DNA of 17,456 nucleotides, from contig CAZCJL010000137.1 of assembly GCA_964498785.1 (NCBI GenBank), positions 1 through 17,456 of the forward strand. Reading direction: 5' to 3'. Numbering within the stretch: position 1 is the first letter of the stretch; every line of letters begins with the position of its first letter. A program made the position numbers and the translations under genes. Under the pieces are notes generated by a model. The model worked only from the letters and a program-made list of their open reading frames with translations, was not told the origin of the DNA and made no database searches. Shown in pieces: positions 1-5,869 of the stretch. Origin of the DNA: Mariaggregatimicrobium sp964498785. GTDB lineage: Bacteria; Zhuqueibacterota; Zhuqueibacteria; Thermofontimicrobiales; Thiofontviventaceae.

Positions 1-3
1 TAA

Positions 4-18
4 AAACTTCGGAAGTTT
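4..18. repeat. Short palindrome, ACTTCGGAA family
   Basis: AAACTTC (4-10) and GAAGTTT (12-18) form a perfect 7-bp dyad around one base. The core ACTTCGGAA recurs in the two larger hairpins at 14302-14332 and 14425-14455, so this looks like a (possibly truncated) member of the same dispersed palindrome family. The window edge prevents seeing its full extent. Confidence 0.45.
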
Positions 19-69
19 GCAATATTATCATGATAGAGTTACAATACCAAAAATTAACGGCGCGAGAAG

Positions 70-151
70 CTGCGGAGCAGCGATAGTAACCACAATATTA
101 GCAGTATCACTATCGCTGGGTCGAACTGTCTCCGCAGGCTCACGCCTGCGG
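70..151. repeat. Nested inverted repeats
   Basis: Three perfect dyads overlap or nest here. CAGCGATAGT (78-87) pairs with ACTATCGCTG (109-118). CCGCAGGC (132-139) pairs with GCCTGCGG (144-151) across a TCAC loop. CTGCGGA (70-76) can pair with TCCGCAG (131-137), in competition with the second hairpin. The mutually exclusive pairings resemble either a mobile palindromic repeat or a folded RNA. No flanking gene start supports a regulatory reading, so a dispersed repeat is the more likely explanation. Confidence 0.45.
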
Positions 152-527
152 TAACTCACTCGCCCGGTTGCTAACGGATTAATCGGGTAAATCAGATGCC
201 TCTCTGTTGTGAATCGGCGGTGCGAGTGAAAAGGCTTGTTTTTTCTGCCCTGAAAGGGCGGGATTTTTATTTGTTGCAGGAGAAATATAACCACAAGATG
301 AATCTCATGGCAATTCATTTTAACCAATTTTAGTCACGGATTGACACTGATACACACGGATTCTTTTTAATCCTTGATTCAACCGTGTGGATCAGTGGCG
401 TATAATTATTATATGACGCAGAGCATCATATAATGCGTGCCGCCGAAAATCGGCCGTACGAGAAATGTGGATAATTTTGATTGCTCGAGCTACCAACTCA
501 ATCGCTCAAAGGCATTGAATCGGTGTA

Positions 528-1243
528 TTATCGCAATAACAGCATTTTGTTTACGACATCAAATGTTGAGGTGCGCAGGCGGTATAAATAGAGGCCGGAG
601 GGATAATCGTCTGCATCAACTGTAACCTGATAGGAGCCTGCCGGCATTGGTCTTTTCTGATAGATGGTATCGATTTTTTGGCCAAAAGTATTGTAAATTT
701 CCAGGGTTGCTTCACCTCTCTCTTTTAAATGAAATGCAATGACTGTCCGGGCGTTGAACGGATTGGGTTAATTTTTAACTGAAATGATCCGGGCACATCA
801 TTAAAATGATGGCGTCGCATCGTGCTGGTCAACGAATCCTGTAAAATATATGCATATAATTTTCGCACGCCGGAATCTTCCGAATTAAAATAAATGCGCT
901 TATAATCCCGTGACCAGACCGGATGCGGGTGCACTCTGTTTTCCGAGTAAAAGGCGAGCTTCCTGCCATCTCCGGTGATGATCGTCGATCCTGATCCCAC
1001 TGCATGAAGCCCCATCGAATGCGGGCGTCAGTCCCGGTTTGATGTGTTCCCAGTGCAGCAGGTCCTTGCTTCTGGCATGCGCCCAGTACCAGGCTCCTGG
1101 ATGATAGGCAAAAGCGATTTCGGCTAACGAGTATAGTGCAACCACGGCGTCTCGATGCAATAATATCCTTCACCATTTATTAATAGAGGAATAGTGTTTG
1201 TTCCACAATGATACGTTTGTTTTGTCTCCGAATCATGTTTGGT
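528..1243 (-). pseudogene. Decayed secreted glycosidase-like protein with T9SS tail
   Basis: The minus strand carries one protein-like track broken across at least three frames. 1243-1124 reads with INGEGYYCIETPWLHY. About 1130-1000 reads YWAHARSKDLLHWEHIKPG, which matches the pattern of GH32-like five-bladed propeller enzymes (HA-SKDL-HWE). About 1010-766 reads GSGSTIITGDGRKLAFYSE and then HPHPVWSRDYKRIYFNSE, a TolB/oligogalacturonate-lyase-like propeller blade. About 768-528 reads NPFNARTVIAFHL through PSGLYLYRL to MLLLR and a TAA at 528-530, a typical type IX secretion type A sorting domain. One missing base near 767 separates the propeller from the tail. The total is far too short for an intact enzyme, and the joining of two propeller styles suggests internal deletion as well. 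Family assignment of the N-terminal part is tentative; the T9SS tail is clear. Confidence 0.7.
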
Positions 1244-1368
1244 TTAGTGAAATTATTAAATTAACACTGGAGGTGTCAGCATATTAAGGATTTCATTGAT
1301 TAATTTACCCAATTAATAATATCAAAACTGTCTTTAAAATTTGAAAGTATTTGCGAATAAAAATCAAA

Positions 1369-1695
1369 CTACTTTTCAATTCTAATTTGGCGCAATAACA
1401 GAATAATGAAAAAAAAGACAGAAATAATGATTATCTTTTCAATATGATATATTAATTGAAACAAACAACCAAAAGAAATACTAGCTATTCCTCCAAAAAC
1501 TATATTGGTCACAAGTTGTTTATCTACAAATTTATTCAGACATTTGAGAATAAAAAAATTTATAATTCCTAAAATTATAGGAAGAAATAAATAGATATCA
1601 AATCCATGAAGCGGAAAAATTATCAATGAGAAAATAGTTCCAAAGAATAAAAAATCTATAAAATCCAGTTTAATTTTTTTAAATGTAATTTTAAT
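1369..1695 (-). CDS. Small hydrophobic membrane protein of the peptide cassette
   Basis: Unrecognised protein of about 108 residues. The commonly callable start is a TTG at 1626, but the same frame stays open upstream to an ATT codon at 1695-1693. That codon is preceded by AGGAG (plus-strand 1703-1707) at 7-nt spacing, giving the natural-looking N-terminus MKITFKKIKLDFIDF. I chose this start on the ribosome binding site and the positive-then-hydrophobic N-terminus; an ATT start is rare, so the 85-residue version remains possible. About four hydrophobic segments cover most of the chain, and the C-terminus RQIRIEK is basic. It lies just downstream of the double-glycine peptide gene, separated by a strong hairpin. 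That is where a bacteriocin immunity protein is often found, so immunity or accessory membrane function is a guess from position only. Confidence 0.55.
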   Translation of the reverse strand: MKITFKKIKLDFIDFLFFGTIFSLIIFPLHGFDIYLFLPIILGIINFFILKCLNKFVDKQLVTNIVFGGIASISFGCLFQLIYHIEKIIIISVFFFIILLLRQIRIEK

Positions 1696-1731
1696 AGCAG
1701 TTCTCCTTTACACTTTTGATAATAATTTATT

Positions 1732-1765
1732 AGATGGAGATGAATGTAAAAATTCATCTCCATCT
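1732..1765. terminator. Perfect 14-bp hairpin behind the peptide gene
   Basis: AGATGGAGATGAAT (1732-1745) and ATTCATCTCCATCT (1752-1765) pair perfectly around a 6-nt loop. The T-tract (1766-1770) lies on the plus-strand side. On the minus strand, in the direction of the genes here, the stem starts about 20 nt after the peptide stop codon and is followed by AT-rich but not U-rich sequence. It probably acts as a partial terminator or an RNA-stabilising 3' stem between the peptide gene and the membrane protein gene. Confidence 0.65.
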
Positions 1766-1784
1766 TTTTTAACCTAAATCATAG

Positions 1785-1946
1785 TTACCCACCATATGCC
1801 TGACACAATAAATATGAAGCGCCAGCAAAAAAAGGTGCGCCATATGGAGCTGCCATGCTTAGTGCAGCAAAACCCATAATAGACAGCATACATTTCATAT
1901 TTCCCCCTTGAATTTGTTCCATTTCGGAATTATTTAAGATTTTCAT
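1785..1946 (-). CDS. Double-glycine leader peptide (bacteriocin-like precursor)
   Basis: The 53-residue product starts MKILNNSEMEQIQGG, which matches the class II bacteriocin/ComC-type leader pattern (L, E-M/L, I, GG) cut after Gly15 by C39-peptidase ABC exporters. The predicted 38-residue core begins NMKC and ends YGG. It is rich in Ala, Gly, Met and aromatic residues and has only two cysteines, at precursor positions 19 and 48 near the two ends. GGAGG lies about 4 nt before this ATG (1946). A longer open frame back to 2033 lacks such a site and overlaps the thioredoxin gene, so I reject it. The upstream neighbour is a thioredoxin-like protein, which suggests that the two cysteines are oxidised to one large disulfide loop after export. 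Whether the product is an antimicrobial, a signal or something else cannot be read from the sequence. The truncated exporter gene upstream raises doubt that the system is active. Confidence 0.75.
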   Translation of the reverse strand: MKILNNSEMEQIQGGNMKCMLSIMGFAALSMAAPYGAPFFAGASYLLCQAYGG

Positions 1947-1995
1947 ATAACCTCCATTTTTTATAGAAATTAACAATTTCCCCGCGGCAAAGGGA

Positions 1996-2529
1996 TTAAT
2001 TAATGCCGCTAACTCGATGTTCCGGACCATCAAGCTTTTTCAATATATATTCTAATTTCGATTCTCCACGTATTTTGTCTACAAGGCATCCTGATGAATC
2101 GAAAATAAAAATTTGTGGAGTCGCTGTGCTACCCAGACTACTTTTTGCTTGCTTACCCTGAATAATGCCCCAACTCACATTATCTGATCGTGTCAATATA
2201 GGAAATAAACTTAACAATTCACTACTAAAAAATGATTTGTCAGTTGTAAGTAGGTAAATCCGCTTAGTTAAGAATTTTACAATATTATCATTTATTGCTC
2301 TTAACTGGTAGATACAGTGTTTACAACGAGGATGAAATAAAACAATAATTGTATCTTTTGTACTGTCAGGTTGAATCAATTTAGGTCCATCTGCTGTTAA
2401 ACTATCTAAAGGTGGCAGATGAGCTCCAATTGGCAAAACTTCTGGTTTGGTAATTAAATGCATCAAACAGATCAATGTACAAAAGAAGCAGAGCATATAT
2501 ATCGAAAGCAATATACGTTTTTTTTTCAA
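1996..2529 (-). CDS. Membrane-anchored thioredoxin-like protein (TlpA/redoxin type)
   Basis: The 177-residue protein has an N-terminal hydrophobic anchor at about residues 5-25 after MKKKR, followed by an extracytoplasmic thioredoxin-like domain. The active site is C69-K-H-C72 in the context VLFHPRCKHC, and Pro138 in TATPQIFIFD is the expected cis-proline facing it. Family knowledge: such tethered TlpA/ResA-like proteins exchange thiols and disulfides outside the cytoplasmic membrane. The start is a TTG at 2529, with only weak ribosome binding (CGGAA), and lies 11 bp after the membrane protein gene, so the two are probably cotranscribed. Position between exporter remnants and a two-cysteine double-glycine peptide points to oxidation or isomerisation of that peptide. 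A general cytochrome-maturation role is less likely because no such genes are nearby. Confidence 0.8.
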   Translation of the reverse strand: MKKKRILLSIYMLCFFCTLICLMHLITKPEVLPIGAHLPPLDSLTADGPKLIQPDSTKDTIIVLFHPRCKHCIYQLRAINDNIVKFLTKRIYLLTTDKSFFSSELLSLFPILTRSDNVSWGIIQGKQAKSSLGSTATPQIFIFDSSGCLVDKIRGESKLEYILKKLDGPEHRVSGIN

Positions 2530-2540
2530 GATAATTCCGT

Positions 2541-3200
2541 TTAGTTATTGATTTTTGCAAAGTACAAAACGAAAATCCATTGAAACATTAGTAATGCTAT
2601 CCATATACAGGTGCTTAAAAGATAAGCATCAAATCTTTTTAGTTTTCCTGTCAAATAAAGCCCTTCCGCGACGATTACGCACCATAATGTTTCAAAAATG
2701 TTTATATTGCCGAGGAGTCGATAAACAGCAACTGGATAGTGTTCACCGTCTAAAAAGTATGTCAAGGAAAAAGGAACGAAAGCCATTGCATGGGAATTTA
2801 ATTGCTCAGCTGGCTTATTAAGCAGCCATACATTTTTAATAAATGTGGATACAACAGCAGGCACTGTTGCATAGGAAATAATCCGAAATAACTTTCCAAA
2901 TGAAATATCGATCAGTTTCATTACAAGTGGGAATTGGGTCAAGAGTGTTACAAATGTAATTTTTACTAGCATAATAATCGGGATAATCAAATATGTTAAA
3001 AAGTTAACTCTTTTTTGAAATGTGTAAATTTCATCGATTCTCGAGATTTCCAATTGATCGGCATATATATGATAATACACCGCTTTTGTCAAAACGAACT
3101 GCTGCATAATCCATATATTTATGTATGCTCCAGCGAGCAGTAGAAGAAAAATATGCCAATTTTTAATAATTGTCTTATTTCCAGAAATTTCGAATTTCAT
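2541..3200 (-). CDS. Multi-pass membrane protein of the peptide cassette, unknown family
   Basis: Unrecognised 219-residue protein with about five hydrophobic segments, near residues 15-34, 64-90, 105-122, 163-183 and 192-213. It has an N-terminal cytoplasmic stretch MKFEISGNKTIIKNW and a loop at about 35-63 rich in polar residues (IYADQLEISRIDEIYTFQKR). The layout resembles Yip1-like integral membrane proteins, but I see no diagnostic motif. The ATG at 3200 is clear. The stop lies 11 bp before the thioredoxin gene, and the truncated ABC exporter gene ends 22 bp before its start, which implies one operon. It may be an accessory export or immunity subunit; this is inference from context only. 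Confidence 0.65.
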   Translation of the reverse strand: MKFEISGNKTIIKNWHIFLLLLAGAYINIWIMQQFVLTKAVYYHIYADQLEISRIDEIYTFQKRVNFLTYLIIPIIMLVKITFVTLLTQFPLVMKLIDISFGKLFRIISYATVPAVVSTFIKNVWLLNKPAEQLNSHAMAFVPFSLTYFLDGEHYPVAVYRLLGNINIFETLWCVIVAEGLYLTGKLKRFDAYLLSTCIWIALLMFQWIFVLYFAKINN

Positions 3201-3222
3201 AAAATAAGCTCTTTTGAGTCCT

Positions 3223-3501
3223 TTAGTTCAGAATACCATTCCCATATTTAATACCTTGTTGAAAAGAACAAGAATATAATTTATCCAAATATTGTATGAC
3301 GTCTTTGGGACAACCATATTTTATGATTTTACCATTATCGATTAAATAAGCAATGTCAGTTTTTGAAATTACCTGTGTATTATGAGTGATCAGTAGAATA
3401 GTGTGTGATTTTTTGTATTTAAAAAGAATTTCAAAGGTTAGCCTTGAAAGTTCAAGGTCCATAGCGTTCATCGCTTCGTCAATTATTAATAAAGCAGGTT
3501 C
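3223..3501 (-). pseudogene. 3' fragment of an ABC exporter ATPase gene
   Basis: The reading frame encodes the end of an ABC nucleotide-binding domain: EPALLIIDEAMNAMD (Walker B with catalytic Glu, then D-loop) and HTILLITHNTQVI (H-loop), followed by a short C-terminal tail ending GNGILN. The Walker A, Q-loop, signature motif and all transmembrane segments are absent. Upstream of 3501 the frame runs into a dispersed repeat and stops at 3556-3558. The residues it encodes there (FSGRGYN) are repeat sequence, not the ABC signature. Neighbours suggest it was the exporter, probably with a C39 peptidase domain, for the double-glycine peptide. The missing part is not elsewhere in this window. Confidence 0.8.
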
Positions 3502-3703
3502 ATTATATCCCCTTCCAGAAAATCTATTTAAAGAATTTTGAAATACGAATAAAGATTAACGATTTTTGATTTTAGAAGTTTTTGCATAGTGTGGGGCTAT
3601 CTCAAAGATTGATCTTTTTAACGCAAAATATTTTACCAGACCAGCGCTATCTCTCCTGAATTTGCAAAATACAAGTCCTGAACTTTTGATACAGCCCGCT
3701 ATT
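3500..3703 (+). repeat. Dispersed repeat, copy 1
   Basis: This segment aligns with 3869-4099 in the same orientation. The first ~100 bases (from TCATTATATCCCCTTCCAG to GTGGGGCTAT) are almost identical, and the rest has diverged but is clearly alignable to CAGCCC-CTATT. Its left edge is exactly where the ABC transporter frame loses homology, so insertion of or recombination at this repeat probably truncated that gene. No transposase or terminal inverted repeat is visible. It has no convincing coding capacity. Confidence 0.75.
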
Positions 3704-3803
3704 TTCGGGCGTCCCCGCGGGACAGATGAAATCCATAAAGGGATTTCACTCCGGAGTGCAGCGCCTTTTATGCGCTGCATTGCAGCCCTCTTTTGGCTGC
3801 AAT
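3694..3803. repeat. Array of six consecutive palindromes
   Basis: Six perfect dyads follow one another almost without spacing. They are GCCCG/CGGGC (3694-3710), GTCCC/GGGAC (3711-3723), TGAAATCC/GGATTTCA (3727-3748), CACTCCGGAGTG (3747-3758), TGCAGCGC/GCGCTGCA (3757-3779), and ATTGCAGCC/GGCTGCAAT (3779-3803). A further one, TGCCCT/AGGGCA, lies at 3851-3865. The array fills the space between the two long repeat copies. It is unlike any terminator, since there are no T-tracts, and no gene runs into it. A cluster of mobile or REP-like hairpins, or a structured RNA, are the options. Confidence 0.65.
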
Positions 3804-3868
3804 ATTTCGCTTGAGAATTTTACAAACCACGGTATGTGAAGGCCAATAATTGCCCTGGAAGGGCAGCA

Positions 3869-4099
3869 TCATTATATCCCCTTCCAGAAAATCTATTTAA
3901 AAAATTTTGAAATACGAATAAAGATCAACGATTTTTGATTTTAGAAGTTGTTGCATGGAGTGGGGCTATATTAAAAGTTAATCTTTCTTATGCAGGATTT
4001 TTTATTAAACCAGTGATCCCATCGCTCCAGGCGATGGGATCGCTATCTCTCATGAATTTGCAATATACAAATCCTGGACTTTTAATACAGCCCCCTATT
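3869..4099 (+). repeat. Dispersed repeat, copy 2, with an extra hairpin
   Basis: This is the second copy of the element at 3500-3703. Relative to copy 1 it carries an extra 27 nt (4014-4040) between CCAG and CGCTATCTCT. The insert and the next base hold a perfect 11-bp hairpin, GATCCCATCGC (4015-4025) and GCGATGGGATC (4031-4041), with a TCCAG loop. The copies are otherwise colinear. A plus-strand open frame across it is only incidental. Confidence 0.75.
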
Positions 4100-4357
4100 C
4101 AATATCTACGCGTGAAAAAATAATAATTATAAGGTCTGAAAATTTATAGGTCAATTTCGTTTATCATTTTGTAATGTTTATCGATATTAACCTTTTCTTT
4201 TTTCTCTGATTTTCTTCATCGGCAGACTTATTGTCTTTCCACATTCCAAATAAACGATTTCCACGTGATGCTTGATTTAAATTAGATTTTATAGGTACTA
4301 TTTTTATGTTCTAGTTTTGTTTGCCTGGATTCACCGAAGCGACTTCACCTCCATTAT
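4100..4357. other. Intergenic stretch with a faint gene remnant
   Basis: No intact gene is visible. On the minus strand 4310-4164 is an open 48-codon frame without a start codon, bounded upstream by TAG at 4311-4313. Its product contains SRGNRLFGMWKDNKSADEEN followed by a lysine/arginine run. The MWKD-plus-acidic pattern recalls tails of small plasmid-type antitoxins, but the similarity is too short to name a family. It could be the 3' relic of a small gene cut off when the neighbouring repeats arrived. Confidence 0.3.
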
Positions 4358-5566
4358 TTAATCTAAAATATCAAAATATTCGATTTTTGAGCTTAAATCA
4401 GCTCGCTGAAAACCTTTTACACCCAAAATCGCTTTAAAATAAAATGGCTTTTTCAATTGTGTATTGCTATACTCATATAATCTCGCGGGAAAAGCAGGTT
4501 TTGAAATTTCTCTGGATGCCTGTATAACCCCACCCTGATCAAATCCGGTAATTAACATAATTGTAGTGTTATTGGGTCCGATAAATTTTGTAATCAAACC
4601 ATAATCAATAAATTTTCGTGTATCAAAATCCATCGTATGATCGAATCTTTGGATTTCCTCGCCTTTTTCATTATACAAATGTAGATGAAACGGATAAATG
4701 GAAAAATCAATATTTGCTTTTTCTAACAGCGGTTTCAGAATATACATTGTCTTGAATGTACCAAGAAAAATTATATTGTGAGAAGTTATATCTTCCCAAA
4801 CTAATTCTGATGCCAGTTTGATATGAAAAGATGATTCAAAGGTTCTCAAAATTGGTAACAATTCTACCAGACCCCATATAGCATTTGGTCTTAAATAGGT
4901 GTGTACCAGTGGGTGTAATATATTTTCATTATCCTTACCTTTTTCAAGATAGTTTCTAAATTCCTCCGGAGAATTGATCTTTGGATCTCTGACATTAATG
5001 CGTCTATGATCATCCTGGCGATGATAGTATAGAAAAAAGTAGTCGCCAATTACAATAGTCGTAGGTGTTTTACTCTTTAAGAATTCAGTCCAGATGGAAT
5101 TGTCTTTAGGGATGATATTTATCTTTTTCTGGATTTGTGTGTTCCTGAACCAGAGATAGGCAACAGTAAATAAAAGTAAAATTGTGAGAATGGGGAATAT
5201 CAATTTGGTTATACGAGTTTTTAGACTTTTTATATTCGTTAATTTTCTCTCCCGGAAACGAACAGCATACTTACCCTTGGGAATATCGATCTGTATTTTA
5301 TCATTATTCCCTTCTGTCAGATAATAATGCGCTAATCTTTTACGAATATGGCTGATATAAACGCGAATGGAGGCATCTTCAAGAGGATCAAAATTTGTTT
5401 TCTTGCCAAAAAACTCTGATGCAATAGTAATTTCATTCAAATCATAATTACGAAGCGAAGCATCGAAAAGATATTTCAATAATTCCTGACTTTTTGTGGA
5501 ATGACTGAATTCTTCGCTTGATAAAATTTTGTTTAATATATCACGTTTTTGATGATTTGAAATCAT
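4358..5566 (-). CDS. Membrane-anchored winged-helix transcriptional regulator
   Basis: The 402-residue protein has an N-terminal winged helix-turn-helix domain (about 5-105). Its pattern is shared by a family of TolB/OmpR-C-like regulators: FSHSTKSQELLKYLFD, then TIASEFFGKKTNFDPLEDAS, IRVYISHIRKRLAHYY, and the wing strand IQIDIPKGKYAV. A single transmembrane helix follows at about 121-140. The remaining ~260 residues are predicted outside the cytoplasm and include NIIFLGTFKTMYILKPLLE, which I cannot assign. The topology is that of CadC/ToxR one-component sensors, with DNA binding inside and sensing outside. It diverges from the TonB-dependent receptor gene with a dyad between them, so control of the glycan-use genes is the likely role. 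The ATG at 5566 has a weak upstream AAGGCAGAAG. Confidence 0.85.
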   Translation of the reverse strand: MISNHQKRDILNKILSSEEFSHSTKSQELLKYLFDASLRNYDLNEITIASEFFGKKTNFDPLEDASIRVYISHIRKRLAHYYLTEGNNDKIQIDIPKGKYAVRFRERKLTNIKSLKTRITKLIFPILTILLLFTVAYLWFRNTQIQKKINIIPKDNSIWTEFLKSKTPTTIVIGDYFFLYYHRQDDHRRINVRDPKINSPEEFRNYLEKGKDNENILHPLVHTYLRPNAIWGLVELLPILRTFESSFHIKLASELVWEDITSHNIIFLGTFKTMYILKPLLEKANIDFSIYPFHLHLYNEKGEEIQRFDHTMDFDTRKFIDYGLITKFIGPNNTTIMLITGFDQGGVIQASREISKPAFPARLYEYSNTQLKKPFYFKAILGVKGFQRADLSSKIEYFDILD

Positions 5567-5869
5567 CTTCTGCCTTTTTTGGTAAATGTATTATCTATTT
5601 AACTAACTTTTATGGTTAAATCTTTTCAGTTGTTAAAATATAACAACTATTAAATATGAATGCAAGCAAAATTATCAACGCCCAAATCATCTATCATTCT
5701 TTGTAAAAAACAAGTAAAAAACAGTAAATAACTACCCTTATTCACTTTTATAATGTATCTTTATATATAAAATTATCGGAAAAGTCAATTTTGCCTCAAC
5801 CAGAAATGCACCCGACAAACAGTTCATTGCTTTGAGAAAGTTCAAATAAAACTAAAGGAGTATTTACAA
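5567..5869. promoter_or_regulatory. Divergent control region between regulator and receptor
   Basis: The 303-bp AT-rich space between two divergent genes must contain promoters for both. It contains the dyad at 5628-5648. TATAAT at 5749-5754 is a possible -10 for the plus strand, without a good sigma-70 -35, so Bacteroidota-type promoters may apply instead. The receptor's ribosome binding site AAAGGAG is at 5854-5860. No gene lies inside. Confidence 0.5.
5628..5648. promoter_or_regulatory. Candidate operator dyad
   Basis: AGTTGTTA (5628-5635) and TAACAACT (5641-5648) are perfect inverted arms around 5 nt. The site lies 62 bp upstream of the regulator start and 222 bp upstream of the receptor start. 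The half-site size and position fit an operator for the adjacent winged-helix protein. Binding by that protein is inference. Confidence 0.45.

Larger units (their letters stand above)
1..527. other. Non-coding stretch with several hairpins
   Basis: I see no convincing gene here. The short open frames on both strands lack ribosome binding sites, recognisable domains and protein-like composition. The stretch holds several inverted repeats: a compact palindrome at 4-18, nested hairpins at 70-151, the motif GCCCTGAAAGGGC at 247-259, an imperfect 15-bp inverted repeat at 345-359/383-397 (one mismatch), and a perfect 9-bp repeat at 408-416/426-434. The text around 334-361 has a repeated CACGGATT/CACACGGATT flavour. 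It most likely represents accumulated short dispersed repeats downstream of the broken gene that ends at 528. Confidence 0.6.

Noticed and set aside
28..327. Minus-strand open frame of 99 codons
   Set aside because: It runs through palindromic repeats, has no ribosome binding site and no protein-like composition.
437..625. Plus-strand open frame of 62 codons
   Set aside because: It overlaps the clear antisense T9SS tail of the broken gene and has no recognisable features.
1947..2033. Extended N-terminus for the double-glycine peptide
   Set aside because: The extension overlaps the thioredoxin gene and lacks a ribosome binding site, while the internal ATG has GGAGG and restores a textbook leader.
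3556..3780. Minus-strand open frame of 74 codons between the repeats
   Set aside because: It is made of repeat and palindrome sequence and ends with repeat-derived codons; no domain is visible.
3694..3865. CRISPR array
   Set aside because: The palindromes differ from one another in sequence and length and are not regularly spaced direct repeats; no cas genes are present.
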